Assembly: GCF_018446385.1 (NCBI RefSeq)
Contig: NC_056005.1
Span: 93,152,984 to 93,216,983, forward strand
Source: Zingiber officinale
Lineage: Eukaryota; Streptophyta; Magnoliopsida; Zingiberales; Zingiberaceae
Length of the DNA stretch: 64,000 nucleotides
Reading direction: 5' to 3'
Shown: positions 46,760 to 58,626 of the stretch, piece after piece
Layout of the letters: each line of letters opens with the position of its first letter
Position numbering within the stretch: position 1 is the first letter of the stretch
Made by a program: the position numbers and the translations under genes
Notes under the pieces: generated by a model
Database searches by the model: none
Seen by the model: the letters and a program-made list of their open reading frames with translations, nothing else
Told to the model about the DNA's origin: nothing

Positions 46760-47045
46760 CATCAACGTCGCTTCCGTCGTCCGCCGTTGCTGCTCGCCGC
46801 CGCCACTTGCCGCCGGCCATAGGCCGCTGCCCTCGCCGCCACCGTCGAGCATCGTCGGCCATCGCTGTTGGCCGCCGTCGATCACCGGCGTCACTGCCGC
46901 CATCGTCACCACCGCCATCGTCACCACCGCCATCGGCTGCTGCCACCTCCGGGCACCGTCAGCCACTGCTACCAGCTGCCACCTCCTACTCCGACAGAGG
47001 TGTGGCGACCACAGCTATCGGTCGCCGCCTCCGACAGAGGTCGTA
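46760..47045. repeat. GC-rich low-complexity stretch with 15-bp repeats
   Basis: CCGCCG/CCACC triplets, with GCCATCGTCACCACC repeated in tandem near 46898-46935. It gives open frames of 70-127 codons in five of six frames, which is a base-composition effect and not evidence of a gene. Confidence 0.7.
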
Positions 47046-47175
47046 GGATATTTTTACTATTTTGTAATAATACGAATTATATTCCCTTATAAAAAATATT
47101 AGACACTAAATAAAATAATGTAATAATCCTTGTAATAAAAAATTACATATATTATATTATCAAATATAATAATAT

Positions 47176-47823
47176 TGATCCGGAGAGACTAACCGGTCAG
47201 AAGGCCCCTCGTCCCCGTCCGATCAGAAGAGTTCGGAGGGGGTTGGCCAAGCCTACAACACACCAAGGCAAGGGACTGTACACCGAGCGGCCAAGACATA
47301 GGCGCATGAGGCAAAGGAGAGGTCGGTCGGCCCGATCAAGGGGAATCCGGCTAGACGGAAAGCCGACAAATAAAACGAGGAGACATGCCAACATCCTTCT
47401 GGGAGTCAGTGCTGCCGATTAATGGTGCGTATGGATAGAATATCCTTTTGGAGTCAATTTCGCCGACTGACGGCGAGGAAGGACAGAGGATCGTACGGAA
47501 GAAGATCTCGCCGCCGTGGTAGAGATACGCTTGCCCTGTTATGGTAAAATGTCAGGGATCCTTTCCCAATGTTAGCTTTTGGGGAAAGTTTGGGAATACG
47601 CATCCGACCGGGAAGCGTGTAGTCTACTCACAGAAGCCCTATATAAGGAGAGGTACGCACAGACGTCTTCGGGAACCACTATTCTCTTCTTCTTTGTTTC
47701 CTTTGTTTTCTTTGCTTGCCGATGTGTGACTTGAGCGTCGGAAGGCCGTCGTCGGGAACTCCCTCCCGACTTGGCACTAACGACTTGTGGTTGCAGGAGC
47801 ACGAGAGCATCTGGACAGGATCA
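47176..47823 (+). repeat. Gypsy solo LTR
   Basis: 648 bp from TGATCC to GGATCA, flanked by AATAT (47171-47175) and AATGT (47824-47828), four of five bases alike. It has a TATA-like CTATATAAGG (47638-47647) and the TTGAGCGTCGGAAGG block (47733) seen in the Tat LTRs. No internal sequence, so it probably arose by LTR-LTR recombination. Confidence 0.75.
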
Positions 47824-47899
47824 AATGTAATCAAGATTATATTACAAATTAGATTATATTACAAGTTAGATGATATTATACATAACCAAACACATCCCT

Positions 47900-48150
47900 A
47901 GTGGCTAGTGGTGGCCATTAGGGACAATGTCGACTGTTTGGTCCCCTAAATGAAAGGGTTGAGATATCACCATCGACCACTCTTCACCTGTCAAAACTCC
48001 TAGGTATTCGAGTTTCGTACAATTAATTTGGAAGATAAATGATTTCTTTTTCTAATTCTGCATCCTTTTCACCTATTGGCTAGTGGTGGCCACTAGGGAC
48101 AATGTCAAGCATGCGGTCCCCTAAATGGAAGGGCTTTAGGGACTTCGTAC
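47900..48150. repeat. Direct repeat, two diverged 60-bp units
   Basis: GGCTAGTGGTGGCCA and GGGACAATGTC with GGTCCCCTAAATG follow each other at 47902-47960 and at 48078-48136. The stretch between shows no gene. Confidence 0.75.
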
Positions 48151-50238
48151 ATTCATGAAAACAATTACAAGTCCAACAAAATTGGTAGGATCTAAATGAA
48201 TATCGCTCCTTTATTATTTTTTTTTTTACGAAAACAATCACAGAGATAAAGATACACAGCGGTAAAACAAACCATAAAAGATAATGTCAGATGCTTGATT
48301 CGTAGTCCAACGACTACTGCACCAATGCACATGATCCTTTGCACCGTTTTTACTGGACAATTCATTAAAATTTTCCTCTCCAAAATTTTTTTGGAGGAAA
48401 TCATATAAATGAAGTGAGTAGTAACAACACTACTACCTCTTAAATTTGAATGCAACTAAATAAATATACCGACAACACAAATATGAAATTTGGACATAGG
48501 TTGTCGGAGAACCTCTTTGTATCGTAGCGGCAAGACTTGCAAGAATGAAGCAGCAAAAGAGAGATGGATTGATGAGAGAATTGTTGCTCAGTCTCAGACT
48601 GAAGTTTTTCATCCGATCGACCTAATCTTTTTTGGTCGACCAATCTCCAGAATCCGCTCGGCTTCGCGTCCAGGTTCATGATCTGCCTAAATTGTATCTT
48701 CCGCAAAATCAGCCTTTATCTGTCGACCGACTCCTTATTTGGTCGACTGCAAATATGAATTTCCTTTAATTTTGCTGCTCAATCTGATCTTATTTGATCT
48801 GTGCTTCAAATATGTTTGGTCAACTCATACCTTTTATTTTCTTTGTTGCTCGATCTGATCTTATCCGATTTCAAATTATCAAGTGTGTTCGGTCAACCGA
48901 ACCTTTCAATCAATCTAAATTTTATTTTTCTACAAAATAAAGTTAACACAACAAGAATAATAATAAAGGTCATGCAAAACATAGCTAGAAACAATATAAT
49001 TGTGCATGAATGAGTTTGACAATTAAAAATGTCTCATCTCAACTTAGAAACATTAATTGGTTTTTTAAGTCGGATCAATCCCTAAGTTATCCCGACTAGA
49101 ACACATCCTCACTATCATCCGGAATGGAAGACTTTTTCAAGATTTACCTTATTTACCTGTCAAACATATGATTTGACCAACCTATTTGACCTTCTTCTTT
49201 TGCTCAGTGTCTAATCGATCAATTAGAACTCTTCTTACTTGATGTCTAGTCTAGCTAACTCATCAAGTGTTCTACCAGATCAGCTCATCTGATCTTCTGC
49301 CTAGTGTTTGGTTCTTCTAATTTACTAAGACTTCTTACCTAGTGTCTAATCTTCCCGACCCACTAGGTCTTTTCGATGCTTAATGTCCCATCTACTTGAC
49401 CCATTAAGAATTCCCATGTTAAATGACATGTACACTTAACTAACATATCAAACACATAATATCTAACTTTAAACCATTTATCAAACATGAGTATTGATAT
49501 GCACCAACAAAGCTTACCGCGGGAAGAAGGTGCTCCTGATCAACTAGGGCAACTCCGAAATGAAGCTCTACCAACAATGTTCCTCCTATATCATGATCGG
49601 CCCGCCCCGCGACGCGGTAACTCCATTAAAAATCGAATTTCTAAGACACTAGCAACTTCTACTAGTCCATGTCCTAAAGTTGACAAACAATTGTGCATAG
49701 AATATATGCTTCTTAAAGAAAGTGACTGTCCTTCATCACCTCCTTGGATCTACCTTTCTTTTCAATCTTTCCTTCCCCCACCATCTAAAAAGCATTCCCT
49801 TTGCGAGCAACATACGTTGCATCTATTTTTACTCATGAATCAAAAGTAATGCTAGCTATTGATCGTCAACACTCAATGATGACTTAAATGCTTAAAGTAG
49901 TGCAACTTGTCGAACTATGACGACGAGTATCTTATCGACTTGTGCATATCTCAACCATTAGAAAAGTTAAAAGATGGATGTAAAAAGTATGATTTAGCTT
50001 TCATTCTTTTATTTGTAAGTGGGGATCGTAAGCAATAGCTTAGTTTAAGGTTGCCCAAGGTATTTAATATAAAGTTGAGAGTGATCCTCGAAGATGAAGC
50101 TCATGACACACAAGGTTTAGAGTATGAAAAAGTAATAGAAGAAGAGATCGACAAAGCAAAATCTAAGTAAAGGCGGAAAAAGAAGGATATCCATCAAATG
50201 TTTAGAGTGGAAATTATATGATATTTTAAGTTTGAGTT
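48151..50238. other. Intergenic, decayed repeats, no gene recognised
   Basis: At 48640-49470 CT-rich words (GGTCGACT, CCGACCCACTAGGTC, CTTGCCTAGTGTC-like) recur loosely, like an old copia LTR. A 120-codon plus frame at 49487-49849 has no motif I know and is probably chance. Confidence 0.4.
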
Positions 50239-51346
50239 ATATAGGGATGATAATTTTTCCTATAGATTCGGTTTCGTGGAGAAAACTTGAAATGGAGATG
50301 GGTTTAGAGAATTTTTTTGATTCGGATTTGGATTCAGAGAATTTGTTCAGGTTGAGACAGGTATGAGAATGGTATTCACATCTCTGAATCCGTCCCGATA
50401 TGATATGATGGATACGTGCACGGGGACGAGGATTATGATGCTTGATATTCTTTCATATTTATTCTCGGGGATAGGAACATGAATGATGATGGAAATTTAC
50501 TGCCTACGAAATGAAAATTAAAATTTCTCAATTAATGAGCAAATCCCCCTCTATATATATATACAAAATTGGGAAAGTACAAAATTAGAAAAATAAATAA
50601 AAAAATTCCGAACTTTTTTTTGGAATCCTCTAAGAGCTTGAATTTGAAACATTTTGATCAACGAATATCACACTTTTAACAAAAAGGTATTGATCACTTT
50701 ACCTTACTTTATTTATTTTAAAAAAAAAAACATGAATTCAAAAGGACCAAGTACAAGAATATAATTTTTTTAAAAAAAATCAAATTCTTTAAGATTATTA
50801 AATTCTAATAAAAAAGAATATAAATGAATAATGATAAATTGGGATTAAGGAGTTGGGATAAATCGAGAAATCGAAGGTAATGTAAATTGAAAAGGATAGC
50901 GGTGAAAATTTAGGGGACGTTTGGTTAAATGATGAGAATGATTATGGTTATGAGTTTGATAGTAAGGTGGAATGAGAATATGAATGAAAATGAAACCCAT
51001 CAAGTTATATGGATTTGGTGATTTTCATAAATCTAGTAATCATTCTCAAAATGTCATTCTCAAACCCATAATCCAAATATTATTTTTTACTATTATTTCA
51101 TTCCCTCATTCTTAAATTCATCAACCAAATATCTCCTAATCTGGCCGGAAATCATTATAGGATAGGGTGACGGATAAATATTAATAATTACGGGAGGAAG
51201 TAATCAGGGTGGTTGTTATTAAATGATTAATTGATTAAATCCGTCCAATAATTTAAAAGGATTGAATTAAAATTTTATTAATATATTTTAAAAGGGCTTA
51301 TTTATACGTTTTGAAGGAATAAATAATTGAGTTGTCATCCCTATTA
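50239..51346. mobile_element. Possible hAT-type ends around decayed sequence
   Basis: TAGGGATGATAAT at 50241-50253 and GTTGTCATCCCTA at 51331-51345 are nearly the inverted ends of the MITE at 15461-15896, but the flanking 8 bases do not match. These may be one old element with an insertion, or two unrelated ends. Confidence 0.3.
50911..51138. mobile_element. Harbinger-like MITE, 228 bp
   Basis: Inverted ends TAGGGGACGTTTGGTTAAAT and, on the other strand, TAGGAGATATTTGGTTGATG. The inside is rich in GAATGAGAATGA-type words like the Harbinger element at 28455-30035. No coding capacity. The 3-bp duplication is not conserved. Confidence 0.65.
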
Positions 51347-52000
51347 GATGCCAATTAATTAAAAATAAACATTATTATTTTCTGTTTAGAAATCACTCTC
51401 AAGAAGAGTTCGCGTCGGACGAAGGTTACGTCATAAATTATTCGTTTGATCCAGAGACAGCGAGGACCATCCAAATTTAATCGTACGACGGCGTAAATTT
51501 AAAATAAATTCATTTATATTTTACAAAGATTTTATGCTTTTAAAATTCCGAAAGTTACGTGATAAAATACTTAATTTTTTTTTTAAATTTTTATTTACGG
51601 TGGAATGGGACACAATAAATTACGAAGTCAATGACGCCGCCTTAGGAATTAATTTCCATTAAATAATTATTAATTAAAATAATTTTATTAATAAAAACTA
51701 AAAATGAAACTGACATTCAACGAAATCCACGTTCCGCTGCTCTCTCCTCTACCGACACTATTCCTCCGATCACGATACCTTTTGCGAATCTTAAAGTGAA
51801 CGTGTCGCGCCTGATTTTTGTTTGGTAGCCAGCCCCACTTCCACCCATTGCAGCTAGTTCGAAGCTCAATCTGCTGTCGCCACGTGTATACATCCCACCC
51901 ATTAACCCAATTCGCTGTCTTTCTTCTTCTTCCCCTTCTCTCTCTGTCTCCGCAACGACCAAAGCTTCAACCTTTCTCTTGAAGTTAACTGATCATCGTG
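51347..52000 (+). promoter_or_regulatory. Upstream region and leader of the F-box gene
   Basis: No gene. AT-rich to about 51715, then a pyrimidine-rich leader (TCTTCTTCTTCCCCTTCTCT, 51919 onward) that runs to the ATG at 52001. A TATA box cannot be placed with confidence. Confidence 0.4.
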
Positions 52001-53215
52001 ATGGAGGTGGAGATCGGGCAGGTGGAGGCGGCAGCGCCTTGGCTGCGGCTGAACGATGACCTGGTTGAGCTCGTCCTCTCTTACCTGCCCCTGCGATCGG
52101 CAGTCGTCGCCGGCGCCGTAAGTAGGCAGTGGCGAAGGATTGTCTCCCACCCTGGATTCGCTAAACGCGCCGCCTCTTCCCGGCGGAGGCCGCCCTGGTT
52201 CTTCCTGTACGGCCAGAACAACGTGGTCCTCCGCAAGAACCAGGCTTTCGGTTTCGACCCGGACGCCGGCGAGTGGATCGCGCTCCCTCCCTCGCCCTCC
52301 GCGGTCCCCGTCGAATGCTTCGCCGGCGCGGGCGGGTTCTTCTTCGCCACCATCTCCGCGACCCGGTTCTGCTACGCGCCGCTTCTCCGTGGTCCCTGGC
52401 GCGAGACCTCTCCGCTGTTATTCTCCCGTTACAACCCCCTCGTCGGCGTCTTCTCCTCCCCCGGAGGACGCCGTCGATTCATCGTGGTCGGCGGCGCCCG
52501 ATTCATCGGCGGGCTTGTCAACCTCGAAGATCCCCTCGCGGTCGAGATCTACGACCCGGAGTCGGACTCGTGGGAGCTCTGCGCTCCGCTCCCGCCGGAG
52601 TTCCAGCCCGGGAACTCGTCGCAGTGGCTCTCCGCCGCCCTTCTGGCCGGTCGATTCTTCTACGTGTTCGGGATCTACTCCTCCTCCATCGCCGCCTTCG
52701 ACCTGAGCCGCCGCACTTGGAGCTCGTTCCAAACCCTCCGCCCCCCTGGCTTACTCTTCTCCTTCCTCCTCGCTTCCGGCGATCGGCTCTTCCTCGCGGG
52801 CCTCTGCAACACCCCCGAAGGCCCGCCCTGTTTCTCCCTCTGGGCCGTCGACCACCGCACCATGGACTACGCCGAGATCGGCGCGATGCCGAGCGACCTT
52901 CTTTCCTGCCTCTTCGATACCGACGACGACGACAACAAGTTCGCCAGCCTCAAATGCGTAGGCCTCGACGGCCTCGTCTACGTCTTCAACGAAGACCACC
53001 ACAAAGCCTACCCAGCCTGCGTCTGCGAGATCACCGAAACCTCCTCCGCCGCCGCCGCCAACCTTCCGGCGACTTCCTCGCCGCAAAATCTGCGATGCAC
53101 TTGGAGAAAGGTGCCGCCTTTGCCCAGTCCGGTGAATCGATTCCACAAGGTGATCGCTTTCTGCTCCCCTGTTCCCCTAAACTCCGTCCTCCTCGCTGCT
53201 GATCTAAATAATTAA
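52001..53215 (+). CDS. F-box/kelch-repeat protein
   Basis: 404 residues in one GC-rich exon. An F-box lies at about 15-52 (LRLNDDLVELVLSYLPLRSA, then VSRQWRRIVSHPGF). The rest holds degenerate kelch-type blocks: FGFDPDAGEWIALPP, RRRFIVVGG, VEIYDPESDSWELCAPLP, FYVFGIY-with-FDLSRRTWSSF, and FNEDHHKAY. F-box proteins of this build join SCF ubiquitin ligases, with the kelch propeller picking the target. It resembles the Arabidopsis At3g24760 type as I recall it; target unknown. The ATG at 52001 is the first in frame. It looks intact and has no neighbours in the same operon-like context. The 309-codon frame at 52273-53202 is a high-GC shadow. Confidence 0.9.
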   Translation: MEVEIGQVEAAAPWLRLNDDLVELVLSYLPLRSAVVAGAVSRQWRRIVSHPGFAKRAASSRRRPPWFFLYGQNNVVLRKNQAFGFDPDAGEWIALPPSPSAVPVECFAGAGGFFFATISATRFCYAPLLRGPWRETSPLLFSRYNPLVGVFSSPGGRRRFIVVGGARFIGGLVNLEDPLAVEIYDPESDSWELCAPLPPEFQPGNSSQWLSAALLAGRFFYVFGIYSSSIAAFDLSRRTWSSFQTLRPPGLLFSFLLASGDRLFLAGLCNTPEGPPCFSLWAVDHRTMDYAEIGAMPSDLLSCLFDTDDDDNKFASLKCVGLDGLVYVFNEDHHKAYPACVCEITETSSAAAANLPATSSPQNLRCTWRKVPPLPSPVNRFHKVIAFCSPVPLNSVLLAADLNN

Positions 53216-53573
53216 GAATCATCTGTTTCCGCCATTGATAAGATTCAGTATCTTAACATTCCAACTGTTCTTCGATCAATTAAACAAGATGCTAAATTTC
53301 CTCAGAAATCTCCCTTTCCAGTAACACTACTGTTACAGATTCAATTTGTGATCTTCTTGTCTTGGAGTTCGTTCATCTTTACAACTCCATCCACTAGGAA
53401 TTCTAAAGCTTTGCGACTAACTTTATATCTAAAGGGGAAGAAGCATGTGCACTAGTCGAAATGCTCTTGGAGCTCATCAATTGCTTGCTGTTCTTAGTGC
53501 TGGTGGTATGCTTTAACTCACCACGCTCTGTTCTGCACTATCTGAAACTGATTCATATTGATGTTCTTCAGTC

Positions 53574-53795
53574 TTTATGATCTCATGGGTCATCTGAGAT
53601 GGTAAGTGATGGTATATTTATCATATGAGATTGCGGGGTTGAATCATAGGACTATCGGGACATAAATTTCCCGATCCTATGCAACTCACCCCACCACTAC
53701 TTGTTATCTTGGCTACCGTGATTTATCTCCCTCTTGATGGCTTGGGGTCAGGTGCGGCGGGGGCGCTGGGGACAAGCGATTTCACCTTTTGCAAC
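53574..53795 (+). mobile_element. tRNA-derived SINE, copy 1
   Basis: A-box-like TGGTAAGTGATGG (53600-53612) and B-box-like GGGTTGAATC (53636-53645), then a unique body with CCGTGATTTATCTCC and a T-rich end. It is flanked by ATGTTCTTCAGTC (53561-53573 and 53796-53808). Confidence 0.7.
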
Positions 53796-53808
53796 ATGTT
53801 CTTCAGTC

Positions 53809-54023
53809 CTTGTGTCCTCTTGAGATGGTCTAGTGGCTAGCGTATGAGATGTTGTCATCATGAGATCTGAGGTTCGAATTTCGATAAAATCGAGGTAAAT
53901 GCCCATTATGTGTTAGTCACTATTTCAAAGATTAGTAGTTGTCCGTGATTTACTTTCTCCGTGTTAATCCTGGGACGAGTTGATGGAGATACTGTGGGCG
54001 AGCGTATTCGTCTTTTTGTCATC
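53809..54023 (+). mobile_element. tRNA-derived SINE, copy 2
   Basis: Same family as copy 1: A box TGGTCTAGTGGC (53826-53837), B box GGTTCGAATTT (53871-53881), body with CCGTGATTTACTTTCTCC. It is followed by ATGTTCTTTAGTT (54024-54036), a near copy of the repeat before each unit. Polymerase III promoters of this type drive SINE transcription. Confidence 0.75.
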
Positions 54024-54036
54024 ATGTTCTTTAGTT

Positions 54037-55574
54037 TTCGAGTGCGTAAACATCACTTTTCGATAGAGTTTTCTTTATCTCTTACCATAATTTATATGAT
54101 CGATCATTGTTTATGGATCAATGGTTGGTAGATTGACAATTACATGGAGAATTTATTAGGATCAAAAGAATTTAGATATTTCTATGATGGTATGATATTA
54201 TTCATTTTAAATGTAATAAATGATATTAGAGTCTGATCGTATTTTAACATGATCGTAAATTTATTTTATGAATTTGATCATAAATTAATTTCTATATATA
54301 TAATTTTATTTTCTTATCTAAGTGAATTGTTGTACAAGAGATTGGTGATTTTGAGATGGAGGTGTAGGATTAGTTTTGGCTATCCCTTTTTGTCAATCCA
54401 AGACATTGAATGAGCTATTATACTAATGACTAACTAGTGTGTGTTATATTACGTGTATTTATCCATCGGTATAAATTAAAAAGTATTTGTAGTAGACGGT
54501 CCATATGTAACTTTTTTTGGTCAAGATCTATTAAAGAAAATTTCTTTGTTAATTCGTTAAAATTAAGATTTGACCTTTTTCAAATTTGTTCTTTAGATAT
54601 TTGAAAAATTGAGAAGGTGTTTTAATATTGCACTCTTATTCCGGGGACAAATTAAGTTTATGTAGGGCATCTTGTGATGACACTCATCGATTTATCCTCT
54701 TGGATCTAGTGTTTGTTCTTTAAGTAACCTTTCATCGACACTTCTCTTGTTTTTGCCCAAAGTGTTAGCAAACAACTCATGGAACGAGGGAGGATAAATA
54801 AGTAAAAGGGGCATCTCTTTACTTATAAATTGAAGTACAAGTCTATTCAAATTAAATCCGTCGGTCCTATGATAAGATACAGATTGATAAATTATAGAGA
54901 ATATTTTACTATAATGTAGTGTTCAAATTAAATCTAATTATTTTTCATAAAATATGAAATTCATTATGCTGGTGGCCCTCCTATCTCATATTATTAGAAG
55001 GTAATAATATAATATAAAGGATATTTTTTTAATTTTTACTGAAATTCTAACTCCTACTTAATTTTATAAACCTAACTAACTCGGCTATATTCTAGGTGCA
55101 AACTAAATCCAATTACACTAAAGGACTAAAGTGTTAATTTTTTTTAATCAAGCACGACTTGATCAAAAGTACTAGACGGTCCTAAAAAGTTTGGACCACG
55201 ATATCGATATCGAATATATAAGATATGTGATTCATATTTGTCCAACAGATTTTTTTAAATAACCGTTTGAGACAAAAATCTGGCCATTAATCGAGGTGCA
55301 GTTGGGCTCCAGCATCTTCTAGCATTCAAGTGTCATCTAGTGAATATGGTAATTGACTATATGTTGATATTATGATTTATTTCTCATTATATAATTTGGG
55401 GGCTAAAAGATGTCTACAATGAGTATAATCATCTTGCTATAATTTAAGTATAATATGTGAGCCTCACGGACTGACGTTGGTTCATGTAAAAGAATCTCTC
55501 ATTAGTTGCCTCAAATCCTCATTGCACACGATGTTGTTCTAGGCAAAGTCCCTTGTAATTTATCTTTCTTTGAT
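54037..55574. other. Intergenic, no gene recognised
   Basis: AT-rich with no frame over 60 codons and no clear repeat. Confidence 0.5.
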
Positions 55575-55579
55575 ATAGT

Positions 55580-57959
55580 TGTTGGTTGCTATTTGAAAAA
55601 TCTAGAGGTTTCAATGTACAAAAATTTTGTACAAAGGTCTGAACCTTTTCCTAGCTACCATGTGTTCTTTTAAATTAAATTTTGGATCGCCTGCGGAACT
55701 TAACACGTTTAATCCAAAACTTAATCTATTCGTTCTTTTAGGTTTTGATTTGGGTCTCTTGCGGAACTTAACACGTTCGACCCAAATCACCTTCAGCTAT
55801 TAATTCCATTAAATATTAATTTCCATAATTGGTTCCCAGTACTGACTTGGCGAGGCACATGACCTTCTTGGATATGGGAGCAACCACCACCGACTAGACA
55901 AAACTTTTTATAGAAAGCTAATATTTAATTTCCTAAAATAACTTTAGGTTAACCGAAAAGAACAATCAAATCACAAGGAAAAATAAAACAAAAGAACACA
56001 ACATCGAAAAACATATTCGAAATACTAGAATCGTAAGCCTCTTGTATTTGGTATTATTTCCATAAATAACTAGCATGATGCGGAAAGGAAAAATTACTAG
56101 TTATACCTTTTAGAAAGACCTCTTGATCTTCTACCGTATTCCTCTTCTAACCTCGGACGTTGTGTGGGCAACGATCTTCCGAGATGAGAAACCACCAACC
56201 ACCTTCTTCTCCTCCTAGTTAGGTTCGGCCACAAAGAAGCTTTACCAAGGATGAAGAACAAAACACCAACCAAGCTCCAAGAGACGCAAACTTTCTCTCC
56301 TTCTTCTTCTTCTTCTCCAAGTAGTATCCGACCGCCGTAAGAGCTCCAAGGGGAGAGAGAGGTTCGGCCACCACAAGAGGAAGAGAGGGAGAGGATGATG
56401 ATGATGATGGCTGGCCACACCAAGGAACAAAAGAGGGAGAGAAAATAATAGAGGTTGTCTCTCATGAAGGCACCCTCACCGCTTCTTTTATATTCCTTGG
56501 CCTAAGCAAATTAGGAAATTTCCTTAATTTCCTTGACATGATTTAATTGAGAAAAATAAAATAAAATTTCCCAATTTAATCTATATTGGCCCACCACATC
56601 AAGGGGAAACAATTTAGACAAGTTTTAATCAACAAATTAAAACTTCCTAATTTGTTTCCGGAAATTTTAAAAAATAAAATTTCTCTTCAAAAATCTCTTC
56701 ATGATTGATAAAAGGAAATTTCTATCATTTTAATTTTACAACATGTGAATAATTTTTAAATAGAAAATAAAATATCTCACCAATCTACCAATAAGGAAAG
56801 AGATCTCTTTCTTTAATCTTTTGTAGATCTTTTACAAGAGAGATATTTTAATTTTAATTCTCTTTAATAAATTATATCTTCCACATAATAAAAAATTAAA
56901 ATTAAAATCCTTTTTTAATTTAATATGGCCGGCCCCTCTAGCTTGGGTTCAAGCTAGGGCCGGCCACCCTAATGCTAGGCCTAGCTTGGTTCCCAAGCTA
57001 GCTTGGCCGACCCCCTTTAGGTGGGTATAGAAGGTGGGTATAGTACTCTATAAATAAGAGGCTACGATAGGGACCGAGAGGAGGAATTGGTTTTGGTCTC
57101 CCGATAAAATTAAGCATCCCGTGTTCGCCCCGAACACACAACTTAATTTTATCAATAATAATTCATTCCACTAGAGAACTATTATTGAACTACCGCACCA
57201 ATCCCAAATTACATTTTTGGGCTCCTTCTTATTATGAGTGTGTTAGTCTCCCTGTGTTTAAGATATCGAATGTCCACTAATTAAGTGAGTTACTGACAAC
57301 TCATTTAATTAATATCTTAGTCCAAGAGTAGTACCACTCAACCTTATCGTCATGTCGGACTAAGTCCACCTGCAGGGTTTAACATGACAATCCTTATGAG
57401 CTCCTCTTGAGGACATTATCAACCTAGTATCTCTAGAACACAGTTTCCTTCTATAATCAACAACACACATTATAAGTGATACCATTTCCCAACTTATCGG
57501 GCTTATTGATTCATCGAACTAAATCTCACCCATTGATAAATTAAAGAAATAAATATCAAATATATGTGCTTGTTATTATATTAGGATTAAGAGCACACAC
57601 TTCCATAATAACCGAGGTCTTTGTTTCTTTATAAAGTCAGTATAAAAGAAACGACCTCAAATGGTCCTACTCAATACACTCTAAGTGTACTAGTGTAATT
57701 ATACAGTCAAGATAAACTGATACCTAATTACACTACGACCTTATAATGATTTGTTCTTTTCCATTTTGGTCGTGAGCTACTGTTTATAATTTATAAGGTA
57801 CTGATAACATCATCTTCTGCATGTGACACCACATACTATGTTATCTACAGTATAAATTAATTGAACAACTACAACTAAATGTAGACAATTTGACCAAATG
57901 TGATTCTTTATTCATAATGAATGTTTACAAAGCTTAGGCTTTCAGTATACACTCCAACA
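55580..57959 (-). repeat. D-family solo LTR with target duplication
   Basis: 2380 bp, from TGTTGGTTGC to CTCCAACA on the plus strand, so the LTR reads on the minus strand. A perfect duplication ATAGT flanks it (55575-55579, 57960-57964). It gives the full LTR model for the copies at 11829, 13344 and 62348, and shows the empty site of the hAT MITE. It contains GGCCGGCC and GCTTGG-based palindromes at 56930-57010. No internal sequence is present. Confidence 0.9.
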
Positions 57960-57964
57960 ATAGT

Positions 57965-58626
57965 GGAGGGTCACCATAGAGGAGTTGCTAAGATGACAAT
58001 TTCACCCATTTAAGTATAGCATGTGTATTTTGTTAGTGCAATCGATCTCTAGAGTTTCAATGTTTGACAATATACTCAAGTTTAGTTAGATTGACTAAGG
58101 GTTAATCCAAACAGAACTTGATATTTGGAAGAGAGAAGTCTAGTCAAGATTAGATGACTAGCAAGGGTAAGTCCTAATCGAAAGTTAGGTAGGTGAGAAG
58201 TTTACCAAATGATTAATCATAACTGAAGGTTAGGCAAGGGAAAGTCCTGGTGAGTGAAGTTAGACCCGAGTGAAGCTAGGTAATTGAACTCCTAGTGAAT
58301 GAAGTTAGGTGGTTGAAGTCTTGGTGAGTGAAGTCAGACCCTAGTGAGTGAATCTAGATAGTGAAAGTGCTTGTGAATGAAATCGGACAATGGAAGTCTT
58401 AGTGAGTAAAGCTGTTAGTGCAAGGTGTTGGAGCAATCCCAATAGTCCATGCGACCATGTGTTTTGGTGTTTGGGCAAAGGGTTTAAGTTAGATTCACCC
58501 TTGTATTTGATATGTGTATGTAAGTGTCCAGGTTTGCAGGATACATATATGACTTAGCTTGATGGCTTCGGGTCCGTTGAAGAATGGAGCATCCGAGGGA
58601 CCGTGGATAAGGCAGCAAGGACAAGG
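57965..58626 (+). repeat. Copia LTR remnants
   Basis: At 58150-58420 a loose repeat of GTGAGTGAAGTTAGAC-like words; at 58426 an LTR-like start TGTTGGAGCAATCCC preceded by CAAGG, running to the LTR at 58627, which is also preceded by CAAGG. The type of remnant is inferred from start motif only. Confidence 0.4.

Larger units (their letters stand above)
46537..47896. mobile_element. Possible MITE-like AT-rich element carrying nested insertions
   Basis: GGATGTAATCTGTTTTATAA at the left and, on the minus strand, GGGATGTGTTTGGTTATGTA at the right look like weak inverted ends, and both flanks repeat TTGTAATATAAT words. Between them sit a GC-rich triplet region (46760-47045) and a gypsy solo LTR (47176-47823). 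The target duplication is not clear, so the boundary is a guess. Confidence 0.35.

Noticed and set aside
46719-47102. 127-codon Pro/Ser-rich frame
   Set aside because: Triplet-rich GC sequence gives open frames in nearly all six frames; no domain.
49487-49849. 120-codon plus-strand ORF
   Set aside because: No family motif, no splice or promoter context, and lies in decayed repeat sequence.
52273-53202. 309-codon plus frame inside the F-box gene
   Set aside because: Arg/Pro/Leu-rich composition typical of a shifted frame in GC-rich coding DNA; the F-box frame has recognisable domains.
53820-53890. tRNA gene
   Set aside because: A and B boxes are present but the cloverleaf arms do not pair; the unit is a SINE head.
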